Part shown: in pieces, positions 1-9,630 of the stretch | Layout: every line of letters starts with the position of its first letter | Numbering within the stretch: the first letter of the stretch is position 1 | Source: Mycoemilia scoparia | Lineage: Eukaryota; Kickxellomycota; Kickxellomycetes; Kickxellales; Kickxellaceae | Length of the DNA: 21,543 nucleotides | NCBI GenBank assembly: GCA_027575805.1 | Contig: JANBPU010000264.1 | Span: forward strand, 1-21,543 | Direction of reading: 5' to 3' | Notes under the pieces: generated by a model | Database searches by the model: none | Seen by the model: only the letters and a program-made list of their open reading frames with translations | What the model was told of the DNA's origin: nothing | Made by a program: the position numbers and the translations under genes

Positions 1-664
1 GCTTTATTATTTAGTAAGTTATTGGCCTTTAAAGTTAGTCCCATAAAACATCCGGACACTTTTGTCCCTCACTGTATTAAAAGGACATTTATAATTGTTA
101 AGTATCTGTCTTCAGGTTTTTTAGTTTAAATTATTATTATATTTGTACTATTTTAAGTGTTAAGTGACCTATGTCACTTAGCATGGGTATTCAGCGGTTG
201 GTGGTGGACAACAAGATCTTTTAATAGGCAGAAGAAAAGGGCTTTTAAGCAGGCTTTTTGTTCTTGATGCTAGACTTGTTAAGAAAAGCCTGCCAGATCT
301 GAGGTGAAGAGATAGCTAGGTGTTTTAGGACCTGAGTTTTCCCAAGCTTGAATTCCATCTCAGAGCTTAAAAAAGAAACCAGGTAGGAAAGGGGGTGGTC
401 TGTTTAGTTTTCTTTTTTCTCTTTTTTATAGTGTACTTGTAGTTTTTGTAGTATAACTTATATGTATGCATGTATATTGTTGGGTAAGTATTTTATTTCA
501 AGTAGATGTCTAATTAGTTACTGATAATTTTTTAAAAAAAACAACAAAAATAGGAGAGAGAGTTCATGTCAATTTTTTTCTTAAAATTAGGCTATTACCT
601 TGGGGACCATAATTGTCTGCCAAAAAATGAAAAGTGGCCATATCTTTTTTATTCTGGCCAAGAT

Positions 665-772
665 ATATGGCTAACAATTTTTGAAGGGTGAATGACTATA
701 GGGGCAATCACAGCCAAATGGATGTCCAGTTTTACTAGTAAACTTTCACCCTTCAAAAATTATAACCCATAT
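665..772 (-). mobile_element. MITE-like inverted-repeat element, copy A
   Basis: The ends are inverted: the left end reads ATATGG then AATTTTTGAAGGGTGAA, and the right end is its complement closing with CCATAT. The core carries the reverse complement of the family core (ATCACAGCCAAATGGATGTC followed by CAGTTTTACTAGTAAA), so it lies opposite to the copies at 13064 and 18643. It is slightly shorter than those copies, with bases missing near the left end. It has no coding capacity. The size and matching ends fit a non-autonomous DNA transposon. Confidence 0.8.
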
Positions 773-1240
773 GATAGTTCTATCTCATATTTGCAGTTGG
801 ATTAACACTAATGGAGGCTCTAACTAAATCAGTAGAGTCTTGGATTAAATGATTTTAATGTAATTTTGGGTCAGTTAAACTTGCAGAACAATAAAACTAT
901 TGGTTGACTCACAATCCAGAATTTGCTTATGTATAGCTCCAGTCTGTTACTGCTAGTGCTATGTGTCAAAAAGGATTGCATTATGACGTAACATAAGGAC
1001 GCCATACAATTGTCCTGCTTGCTATAAACCTATTAAATATTCACTTTAAACCAAAAGCATGAGACAAAAGAAAAGAGTGAGTGAGTGGGCGAGCAAGGTA
1101 CAGGAACGACTCGGAAAAACAATAATTATAGCTCGGGTGATGTGAGTGTCTATAATGGCTCACAAAGAAATGTATATACATGCATGAGACCTTCAGATGA
1201 CTGAGCTTATAATTTACTGGATAAGGGGACCATCATTAGC

Positions 1241-1345
1241 ATATGGGTAATGGTTTTTGAAGGGGTATCTTTTGGCGGTCAACGATTATAGGTGCACAAT
1301 CACAGCTAAATGCCTGACTAGCACTTCAGAAATAACCACCCATAT
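1241..1345 (-). mobile_element. MITE-like element, copy B (degenerate)
   Basis: The left end reads ATATGGGTAATGGTTTTTGA and the right end closes with ACCACCCATAT. The core keeps GATTATAGG, then CAATCACAGC and CAAATG, in the same order as copy A. The right inverted repeat is badly eroded, which suggests an older insertion. Confidence 0.6.
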
Positions 1346-1572
1346 TCCTGAAATCCAAGATATTACAATAATACTCCAAACAAAAGTATTGGCAAGATTT
1401 GCTGTCGTATTGCTAAATATTATACAAAATCATTTGAAAAAACGTAGACCACAAAATAAAAGAAATTGTAACAGAAACAGTACAACGCCAAGCAGCAACT
1501 GCCAAGAGACTTCTGAAGGGTGATAATAATACTTGATCCATTTTTAGAGCAGGGGAGATTTGCCAAATTAGT

Positions 1573-1607
1573 CAGAGCTTCTAGAGTGGGATTTTCCAGA
1601 AGCTCTG
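1573..1607. repeat. Perfect 10-bp stem hairpin
   Basis: CAGAGCTTCT at 1573-1582 is matched exactly by AGAAGCTCTG at 1598-1607, leaving a 15-nt loop. No gene end is evident beside it. It could be chance or a relic of a small inverted-repeat element. Confidence 0.45.
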
Positions 1608-1885
1608 GGAAAAGTTATAGAGAGAAAAGAGGGTAGCAAAATAACCAAGATACAGGGTGACATTGTGTTTTCTATGGAAAAAAGATAGTTGCTTGGCATT
1701 GCAATCGCCCATCTCTCTCTTTGTAGAGCAGATATAACATCTCAGAAAGTACATTATCTTTGGCTTTTGATGCTGGCAAAATAGCGCTGCTGCTGTCTGT
1801 CAGTCATCTGTAGTACCTGTCTATCGCTTTATAATGATACCTTCACAGGATCTTTTTCTAGTTTGAAACTAGTGATATAGTGCCG

Positions 1886-2537
1886 CTATGGCAAAAATCC
1901 GAGTCTTGACTCGCTTCCTTCGCCGTAGTGTTTGTTAGATAAGGATCGGCATGTAAGGCGTAGAACGGCCAGCTCATTAGAAGCACAGCTACATAGTTCG
2001 TGTTTTGGGCCCTTTTCGCATATATCATGATCCGTATGGCCTACTAGAAAGAGAGCAGAGGTTAGCAGTAGCAATAGTTTTTGCTCAATCATTGGTGAAA
2101 GAGAGCCGTTGGTTTCATCATCTCCATTTGGAATAGGCCCGTCAGGAGCCTCCGCACCTATTAACGCCTTTCTTCTCAGCATCATCACCGCCATGGCCTA
2201 TGACAAAGCCTATTGATCAGAAAAGGAGGCCTAAGCACCACTCACCACTGCGCCACCAATCAATCCATATAAAGAAACCCGCTGCTTTTACCCCAAGCTC
2301 CACGCTAACCTTGCGGGAAGTAATATCCCCGCTGCTGCTGTTATGTTTTTTCCTGGCAGCAAGAGGAGGAATTACCAAAATGCCTGAAAGGGCTGTGGGG
2401 CCAAATCGGCCGCTAATTGGAGCAACTATGCAACAATCCCTTCGGCCATATGCTGGTGACTCCAGTAACCATCCAGTTAGCAGGAAAGGCAAAGGCGACT
2501 TGACGATGCTCTCAGCCTCCACTGTGCCATTTTCCAT
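1886..2537 (-). CDS. Possible two-exon hypothetical gene (doubtful)
   Basis: This stretch is visibly GC-richer than the spacers around it. On the minus strand an ATG at 2537-2535 opens a frame (MENGTVEAES...) running to a GTGAGT donor. An intron at 2245-2158 would end in TTAATAG, and phase 1 agrees on both sides. The second exon runs to a stop at 1886, giving 187 residues. It includes a Leu-rich hydrophobic segment (LLLLLTSALFLVG) and several Cys residues near the C-terminus. No domain is recognised. A CCAAT-like CCAATCA lies just upstream of the ATG. The plus strand also has an open frame over part of this stretch (2200-2553) that looks no better. The splice model fits, but the protein is unconvincing; the region may instead be non-coding or carry a gene with different exons. 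Confidence 0.25.
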
Positions 2538-2659
2538 CCCTGGGCAGCTTTGATTGGCCACAGGGCTCAAAGGATTCCCTTGGTTGGCAACGGTTACTCT
2601 GTCGCTTCTGCTATTAAAATCGTTTGTGTATGTGTCATCCAATCTTGCAACTTCCACTG

Positions 2660-2823
2660 TTCACAGTGGTTTCCTTTCAATCGTCGTAGAACTCCTCTTA
2701 AAAGGCCCACTCTCCCACTGGCCTTTCTTATTCATTAGCACTTTTGTTTTTCCTTACCACCACACCACTTTTAAATTTTGATTCTTTCTAAACTTATTTC
2801 TATTTATTCTTCTTTGGCACAAA
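2660..2823 (+). promoter_or_regulatory. Promoter and leader region of the ubiquitin-like gene
   Basis: The stretch before the ATG at 2824 is C/T-rich (TTCTTTCTAAACTTATTTC and similar), the usual look of a strongly used fungal leader. No clear TATA box is present. If the doubtful minus-strand gene at 1886-2537 is real, the two would share a divergent promoter. Confidence 0.4.
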
Positions 2824-4099
2824 ATGGCTCCACCTAGCTGGGATTCAACTACATTCGACAAGATACAGAGCGAGCTTGGCTCTCTGCCTGCTATCCGCTC
2901 TACTGAAGAAGGTCCTTCTCAAAGGACCGGGGTTCTTCGCTCCTACCCTCCTCCCAAGAATGATATGAAGGTATGCTGCCTGCCGGCTATTCGATACTAC
3001 TAGTGCTATTATTACCCTTGCTTCTTTGGTTGGGCCAGTCGTTCAGCTCTTTTCTTGGCGGCTGTGCTGTACCTGAACTCACTCTGCGGGAGTGACACGC
3101 ATACCACCACTCATCTTAAATTGAATTGCGGTTACCAATCCTGTTATTATGTAATGGTATTGTAGATGCCTAGGAAGGTTCCTCGTGAACGCCATTCGGA
3201 GCCCGACAGTAAGTATTCCACCACTCATTTCTTTGCTTCTATGTGTGGTTTGTAAAACCCTAATTCAGCCAACCACGGCTGCAGTGGGACTCTCAGCGCA
3301 CGCCCTCTCACAAGCACGTGTGTGTGCAAAGCTGCAGCATCTAACTGCTTTCTAACCAATGATATTTGCTTTAGACTACTTTACCATCACAATCCAGAAA
3401 ATCAATCACCCCCGCAGGCCCATACAGGTTCACGTAACCCACTTGCAAGACATTCTCCAGGTTAAGCGCCACGTGTCCCGCATATTCCACGTTCCAGCCA
3501 GCGACATTACTCTTTTGTTCAAGGGTAAAGTGCTCAAGAACACCAACCTTGTTGCTGATTGTGGTCTGCAGGCCAGCGATGTGCTTCATATCAAGTTCCG
3601 TAAACCTGGCGACCTTGACCAGGACGGAACCACCGAGGCTATGGACCCATGCTTTACAAACAGACTGATGGTCCGCAGGGTTACTAAGCGCCTTGTTCCT
3701 CCTGGCAGCTCTTCTTCTGGTATTGCTGCTCAAGATAAGGCAGACAGTTCACAACAACAACAACAGCAGCAAGATTCGATCACTTCGGAAGCACAACAAA
3801 AAACTGCTGCATCACCACAACCAGTACAGCAGCAGAGCTCTTTAGATCCTACGAGCAAAGATGTTTCTGAAGATCAATCAGCAGACACAGCACAGGCCGC
3901 CAGCAGCACTTCCGCTGGTACTTCATCAAATACGTTCGACTCAACGAATATCAGACCCGCTGAATCCACGCGTGCTGTGCTCAAGAATAATGCCAGTCAA
4001 TTCCGCGTTGATCTCCAGAAACTTTTGTACCGGTCATTCCCTCCTGATCAGGCATCTGTTGTTAGCAAAACGATGAACAGCTTCTTTGGCCAGCTCTAA
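2824..4099 (+). CDS. Ubiquitin-like domain protein, Get5/Mdy2/UBL4-like
   Basis: Three exons fit: 2824-2970, 3166-3208 and 3375-4099. Introns are GTATGC...TGTAG and GTAAGT...TTTAG, and the phases agree (0, then 1), giving 304 residues. Residues 65-138 form a ubiquitin-like fold: TITIQKI start, an LQVKRHVSRIF helix, the LLFKGKVLKN strand-turn seen in ubiquitin-like domains, and DVLHIKF at the end. No C-terminal GlyGly follows, so conjugation is unlikely. A Gln/Ser/Thr-rich linker includes a run of seven Gln near residue 190. The last ~37 residues (FRVDLQKLLYRSFPPDQASVVSK) form a short helical segment resembling the Get5/UBL4 dimerisation domain. In that family the protein works with Get4 and Sgt2 to pass tail-anchored proteins to Get3. 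The N-terminal 63 residues would be the Get4-binding part, but I do not recognise their sequence. Another ubiquitin-like co-chaperone is the main alternative. The gene is well supported; the family name is moderately sure. Confidence 0.8.
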
Positions 4100-4570
4100 G
4101 CTGCTCCTCATCCGTTGTTGTATGTTATATTTTATCTCTTACTCTTGATCATTTTATTCTTCCATATGGTCTACCATTATTATCCTTTCTATCTTTTTCT
4201 CTGCCTGCCTACTACATATACATATACATATATATATACACGGTCTTTATCTTCTCCTCTTGTCTTAGTCATATTTTATTTTTTGATAACTTTGGAAACG
4301 TCACTCTGTGCCCATACTTGTTCCTCTTTATTTTTTTCACTCTCTATCTTTCTTCCTTTGCAATCCCGCCCAATTTTTCTTTATAGTTTCCACAAACCAA
4401 AACCACAACTACTACACCCATATTCACCACAAAACTACACTCCTTTTCCACCATTCGCTTTCACTTCTTTCTAATCATCTTTTTGGCGTGAATGTTTACA
4501 TTTTATTATTTGTGTGTGGTTATGTCGAGGATATGGCTGGTGCTGTTGCTGTACTAATAAAACACATTCT
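4100..4570 (+). terminator. 3' UTR with polyadenylation signal AATAAA (4556-4561)
   Basis: A T/C-rich tail with a TA-repeat tract near 4215-4240 follows the stop codon of the ubiquitin-like gene. The first clear AATAAA lies at 4556-4561 and is followed by a GT-rich stretch (GTGGTAGTGTTGTTG), a common cleavage-site context. The UTR would be about 470 nt, so an earlier unrecognised site is possible. The hydrophobic open frames here are products of the T-rich sequence. Confidence 0.5.
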
Positions 4571-5478
4571 TATGTGGTAGTGTTGTTGCATATCACTCAC
4601 TCACAGACACGCAAAATTTTCAAAAAGTTTAACTCGAGAGAAGTATTCTCACTATGTGGTTGTTCGTAACTACTAGCCCGCTTGCTATAGTCTTTAAACC
4701 TATCAGTGCAAAGCGAATCCAAATAATTCTCATCATTTACAGATGCTCTTGAAATGTTTATATTGTGTTCCTTATATGGTTATACGGTAATACTTGACTA
4801 GTGATCGGATCTATGTTTGGCAGAAATAAGCCCTCAGATTTTGGTCCAACCATCATTCATTTAATAGGCAATTCCTTGGTACCCATTTTGCCCATAACCT
4901 TATAAACTTTGAACATACTATGGTCTATGATGTACTGTGGTTATCTTCAACAGAATCACTCTAGATCCAAAAAATAAAACCAGTTTTCTATTATTATTTT
5001 TTAATCCTGATCTGATCAAAATATTAGATTATAAACTCAAATCCCAAACCAGATGTAATAGTATATAGATGATTGTGTGTGTGTGTTGATTAGGCTTACT
5101 AATAAGAGATCGACTCCTGATTCCAGAAAGATGAGCAGCAGATCAACAGCATGAATGAATGAGCGAAAGGGGAGTTGGGTGGCTTTGTCTTAAATTCACA
5201 CATGTTTTTGAGTCAACTTTTGTCAATCAGACACACATTCACACAGCATCTGTGCCTTGTGGTCATTTCCAATGGTTAGATGTATCAATGGTATCACCGT
5301 GCCGGCAGTGACCCTCAGGTGCATTGTGGTATGTATATCCCTCTCTTTCTGTGCTAACATCTAGCTTGCAATGTTATTTCTCTTATAATAATAGTAGTAG
5401 GAATAATATCATGCTTATTTATAAACTGAATCTTGCTTGTAGGCATGATAGGTTGAGGCCAGATGCCAAAAAAGGCAA
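4571..5478. other. AT-rich spacer
   Basis: I see no gene, RNA or promoter element I can support. The only simple repeat is a short TG run near 5074-5086. Confidence 0.55.
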
Positions 5479-5598
5479 ATGGATCATAATTTTTGAAGGG
5501 TGACTTTTTGTGGCCAACGATTAAAGGGCCATTCACAGCCAAATGTGCGACCATCGCTTATTAGCAGATGGTCACCCTTCAAAACCAACTACCCAAAA
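5479..5598 (-). mobile_element. MITE-like element, copy C
   Basis: The left end reads ATGGATCATAATTTTTGAAG and continues GGGTGA. The right end carries TCACCCTTCAAAA and then diverges (ACCAACTACCC). The core keeps GGCCAACGATTA and TTCACAGCCAAATG, in the same orientation as copy A. The middle has changed or been replaced near 5550-5565. Confidence 0.7.
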
Positions 5599-6218
5599 TC
5601 TCGTATTTTATAACCCAAGAGGTTTCTAAGGGCGGGTGGCGTGAGGTTAGATAGAGATGTTAACATGGCATCAAATATCTATTCCAACGAGGTTCAGCAG
5701 GAGTAATGGCAAGGGGGCATGATGGTGTTTAGGTAATACCATATTATTGTACTATTGCTACTACTCTTGCTGGGTGTTTTGCTTTTATGTTGATACAGCG
5801 GAGGTGTGGGGTGGTGTGCTTTCTGCACGAGAGTTTGTCAAAGATATCGCGTTTCATATATTACTAGACAGGCTCTTGCCACGCTGATCCTGGTTGGACA
5901 CTCGCCACAAGCAATTAATAGAAAACACGCCAGTGCAAGGATGGATGATCAGCCAGTCAGTGGATGGACTATTTAGTGGCGAGGGTCAAGTTTTGCATAG
6001 ATATAGAAAGCACACACATACACACATGGGCTCATGTGTGTTTAAACATATGTGACCATATGAGCCCAAAGCCCTCGTGGATAATATGTAAGAGTAAAAG
6101 AAGAAACAACGGCGGGGTGGGCAAATCCCTTTCACCCTCATCCCTAAATGCCATTTAAACTCCTGTAATTTCTAACCATTTGGGTGCCACATTTTTCCTC
6201 TCAACCATCTAATAATCT
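5599..6218. other. Spacer upstream of the silk-like gene
   Basis: No coding sequence is supported. The notable item is an inverted repeat at 6027-6068. The rest is likely distal promoter of the gene starting at 6344. Confidence 0.5.
6027..6068. repeat. Inverted repeat with palindromic core
   Basis: TGGGCTCAT (6027-6035) is mirrored exactly by ATGAGCCCA (6060-6068). Between them lies the self-complementary TGTTTAAACA. It sits about 150 bp upstream of the TATA box of the silk-like gene, so a dimeric regulator site is one reading. A chance hairpin is equally possible. Confidence 0.4.
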
Positions 6219-6226
6219 TATATAAG
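6219..6226 (+). promoter_or_regulatory. TATA box (TATATAAG) of the silk-like gene
   Basis: TATATAAG lies about 118 bp upstream of the ATG at 6344, a spacing that leaves a leader of roughly 85-90 nt. A CCAT/CCAC-rich stretch sits just upstream. Confidence 0.55.
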
Positions 6227-6343
6227 CCTATATACTCTGTAATTTACTTTTAATATCCATATATATCCTGATACATACACACCCGCCGATATACACTTGG
6301 ATACAAGTTTAATACTATAACAGAAATATAATATATAGTCTCC

Positions 6344-8858
6344 ATGAAGTGTACAATCTATTTTTGTGCAGTGGCAATGATATTGGGGACTGCCTCCAAC
6401 AGGCCTGCTGTCGTCTATGGCTTACCTAACCCTAAGCCACAGGTGCTGCCTCCAGGCAATAATCTTGGCGGTGTCTGGGGTAATAATGGCCCAGTCGGTG
6501 GTTTTCGAGATAGTATCCCAGGGCTGGTAAATATTGTTTTAGAGCCTGATATGTTGGGGTTCCAGGCCGAGTTAGAGCAGATCACCAATCTTAATGGAAA
6601 CGTGATGGTGAGGTTGAGGAAGTATGGTGCTATCCAAACTTTAGATCCTAAAGGTAAGAAAACTTATTATAAAATGTTGAGATGTGGAAAAGTTATCTAT
6701 AATCACACTTTGGAGTCACTAATAAAATGCTGATTATATTATAACTGCATTACTAATATCTTAATAATATATATATTATATAGACTTTGACGAGGTCAAC
6801 CATGGTAAAGACTCCCATATTTGTATGCAGCCAGCTAATGGCCAAGGAAGCTACCAACAAGCAGCGGCAGGAGGAGGAGGAGGATTTGGAAATCAATATG
6901 GCCAAGGTCTCATATTCCCAGATTACAACGGTGGCTCTCAGATCCAACCGCCTGGCCCGACCGCTGGTGCTGGTGTGTATGGTGCTAATCTTCCCCCTCC
7001 ACCTATACCAAATCCAGGAGGAACATCTGCAAGCATCAACTTCCCTGCTAATCCCCCAGCTTCGCAGCCACCTGCTCCTGTCGTTCCTCAGCCAACAATG
7101 ACAATTGCCCCTGTTGGGGCCACCGTCCCGCAGCCCGGTGGTGGGGTCATGACTACTGGTCAGCCAATTCCCGTTGCGCCCGTCAGCCCAGGTGCTCCAG
7201 GTGCAGTAGTTCCCATTGTGCCTGCTGCGACTAACCCAATTCAACCTGTCGCTGGCCAGAGCGCGGTGGCACCCGGAGCATCAGCCGGTAATCCAATCCA
7301 GCCTGTCGCTGGCCAGAGCGCGGTGGCACCCGGAGCATCAGCCGGTAATCCAATACAGCCTGTCGCTGGCCAGAGTGTGGTGGCACCCGGAGCATCAGCT
7401 GGGAATCCAATCCAGCCTGTCGCTGGCCAGAGCGCGGTGGCATCCGGAGCATCTGCTGGTAACCCAATCCAGCCTGTTGCAGGCGGTAGTTCTGCTGCAC
7501 AGCCCGGCGTCAATGCAATACAGCCTGTAGCTGGTCAAAGCACTGCACGCATAGCAACTACCACTGTTCCTACTACAGTTCGTGCCACAGCAACTGCTAC
7601 ACAGAGAGTGACTGCACCAGCACCGGCACCAGCACCAGCAGGCGGTAATAATAATGCTGGTGCTAACTCAGCTGCCATTGCTGCAAATGTCCTATCTTCA
7701 TTAAGTGTGCGTCAATCCTCCATCAATCAAGTTCGGGCCAGCGAAGCGAGTGTCCGATCGGTGACCTCGATAAGCCAGTTCGTAGCTAACCAAGTCAATG
7801 CCGCCGAAAGAGCCAGTGCCAACAGTGTCTCCATTGCTAGCGTCCTTTCATCCATCAGTCAAAACAATAATCTGATCAGCTCTTCCGACAACTTGTTATT
7901 ATCAGCGGCCAGTGAACAGAACTTCGTTGTAGTCTCTGCAAGCCAAGCATCGCAATCATCTATCAATTACTTGGCTCAACAAATCGTTGCCTCTCAATTC
8001 TCTTACCTCCAGAGCCTTTCTAGTGCCAGCAATGTTGCTGCAGCAACCTCAACTCCAGTCCAGGCTTCATCATCTGCCGCCAGTAATGCGCAAAGTGGCG
8101 TTAGCGAAGGTGCATCTGCAGAATCTGAGGCCTCTGCAAGTAGTGTATCTGCAGCAGCAGTAGCAGCAACTGGAACTGGAGCTTCAAGTGCAACCGAATC
8201 TCAAACCTCTGTTGAAAGCAATGCTACATCTGCAAGTACTGAATCAACCGAAACTACCGCATCGGCTACTACTGCTGCGGCAACAACGACATCGGAATCT
8301 AGTTCCCTGGAATCTTCTGTAACAACATCAGCAACAGCAGCTGCCTCAGCAAATGCAGTCGAAGCCACAGAAAGCTCATCTCCAGAATCTGAAACGACTT
8401 CAGAGGAAACAACCTCAGAGACCACTGATGACCAAGCTGCCCAAGAAGAATCAGCAAGATCTCAATCCCAGGCTGATTATGATTCAATGATAAGTTCATC
8501 TGAAGCCTATGCCGCATCTGAAGCTGCTGAATCCGCTGCCGCCGCTGCCACCGCCGCCGCTGCTGCTGCTGCTGCTCCAGTTGCTGCAGCCCCAGTTGCC
8601 GCCGATGTTGCCGCTGATATGGATAATGAAAATGCAAATGCTGCTGATGTAGCATCAGAAGCGCCACCACCTCCACCACAACCTGATACTAATCAGCAAC
8701 AATCACAAGCAGAAGAACCAAGTGGAGATATGGCTAGAGCTGCAGCCAGCAAGCTGAGGAATCCAGCTTCCAATGCCAAATCATCATTGGTTCGGGCAGT
8801 CGAGTCATTGACGCAAACAATCCACCAATATATTAACAAATTCCTTAACCTTGAATAA
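6344..8858 (+). CDS. Secreted silk/mucin-like low-complexity protein
   Basis: Two exons, 6344-6653 and 6784-8858, are joined by a 130-nt intron (GTAAGA...TATATAG) in phase 1, giving 794 residues. The unspliced first frame ends soon after the donor, which supports splicing. Residues 1-26 look like a signal peptide (MKCTIYFCAVAMILG start, cut near VYG-LP). Residues ~55-115 form the only globular-looking part (LEPDMLGFQAELEQITNLNG, then VMVRLRKYG), which I do not recognise. A Gly/Gln patch and a Pro-rich patch follow. Four 19-residue repeats beginning NPIQPVAGQS cover residues 254-329, with two worn copies after them. Next is a Ser/Ala/Gln-rich helical-looking stretch (SSISQ, VLSS motifs), then a long Ser/Thr/Ala/Glu tract likely to be O-glycosylated, poly-Ala blocks, and an amphipathic tail (SLTQTIHQYINKFLNLE). 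Composition recalls silks, mucins and fungal wall adhesins; a secreted wall, holdfast or coat role is inference. No GPI signal is seen. Confidence 0.85.
7233..7541 (+). repeat. 57-bp in-frame tandem repeat (four full units, two degenerate)
   Basis: Full units lie at 7233-7289, 7290-7346, 7347-7403 and 7404-7460. Each encodes 19 residues starting NPIQPVAGQS and ending GASAG. The units are near-identical at the DNA level, so copying looks recent. Worn copies from 7461 (NPIQPVAGG) and 7512 (NAIQPVAGQS) follow. Because the length is a multiple of three, copy-number change keeps the frame. Confidence 0.9.
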
Positions 8859-9630
8859 GTTGGTAGCAATGGTTAAGAAGTGTAATGTTTATCTTGAATC
8901 ACTGTAGAATCCTTAATATGACACGACACATACATAGTAATCAATTTTTAATGGTAATGCACAAATAATATCATAATTACATTAAACTTTTTAATAATTT
9001 CAACAAAATATTTTTTTCATTTTTAATTCCATTATTTTTACTATAGATTAATTATTTGCATATAATAGTAGTATTCCTAATCTTTTAATAAAAGAGCATT
9101 ATAAAATATAAAACATGGCATACAAAAATATCATTACCATGAAACTAAATTTAAATACTCATAAATGGCAAAAATTATGATCCATATGTAGTATTGTAGG
9201 CAGAAATGTGTCTTCAGATTTTTGCTCAATCGCTGGTCAGTTTGCATGTAGTTTTTTGGTGACCTATTCTTGCCACAGGGTTGTGTGAAGTTTGGCCTTA
9301 TTGAGAAAAAATGCCAGTCAAACCCTTTCAGGCAACCAATCTAAAATCACCCGCCCCTTTACGGAGCCATTGTAATGACATCCACACGAACAAATAATCT
9401 GATTTTCATTTAGAGTAAAAACGGGATTTTTAAATATATATGGGTTAATTGTTGCTCTTCCCCAATTCCTTTAAACCGAAAATAAACTGAGTAAATATTT
9501 AATATTATTACTCAACAAACTTGCATAAATATATCAGCACTATGCAAAAGCATTGTAGATATTTTTAACCAAAAAAATATACATTTGTTTTTTCTTTTCT
9601 TCAAACCGCTATAACAAAAACAGATATACA
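8859..9630. other. Spacer with AATAAA signal and one isolated element end
   Basis: Very AT-rich sequence follows the silk-like gene. AATAAA at 9087-9092 (TTTTAATAAAAGAGC) may be its polyadenylation signal, about 230 nt after the stop. The 18 bases at 9170-9187 match a MITE end. Nothing else is supported up to the next ATG. No good TATA box is seen for the gene at 9631; ATAAATATA near 9526 is a weak candidate. Confidence 0.45.
9170..9187. mobile_element. Isolated MITE terminal repeat
   Basis: AAAAATTATGATCCATAT is identical to the right end of the copy at 13064-13183. No partner end or core lies on either side, so this is a relic end or a chance match in AT-rich DNA. Confidence 0.4.

Larger units (their letters stand above)
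1..1880. other. AT-rich spacer without a supported gene
   Basis: No open frame here has a plausible start, length and composition. One short plus-strand frame around 1257-1523 starts inside a degenerate inverted-repeat element and uses TTG, so I do not call it. The stretch holds two element copies (665-772 and 1241-1345) and one hairpin (1573-1607). The direction of any transcription through it is unknown. Confidence 0.6.

Noticed and set aside
1257..1523. 88-codon plus-strand frame
   Set aside because: It starts with TTG inside MITE copy B, and its Asn/Thr/Lys-rich product has no recognisable feature.
2200..2553. 117-codon plus-strand frame overlapping the doubtful minus-strand gene
   Set aside because: No domain, no leader or TATA box, and a composition that looks translated from the wrong strand or from non-coding DNA.
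4115..4580. Hydrophobic Leu/Phe/Tyr-rich frames after the ubiquitin-like gene
   Set aside because: T/C-rich 3' UTR sequence translates to hydrophobic residues in any frame. There is no promoter between this stretch and the gene.
7231..7530. Parallel open frames on both strands over the 57-bp repeats
   Set aside because: A tandem repeat whose length is a multiple of three keeps all frames open. Only the frame continuous with the signal-peptide exon is supported.
8201..8679. Minus-strand frames in the Ser/Ala-rich part of the silk-like gene
   Set aside because: They are shadows of GCN/TCN codon runs, with no start context and low-complexity products.
4808..9270. Possible further repeat pair near 4815-4870 and 9200-9260 sharing GGCAGAAAT and TCAGATTTT
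   Set aside because: Only two short blocks agree and the spacing drifts. This is within what AT-rich sequence gives by chance.
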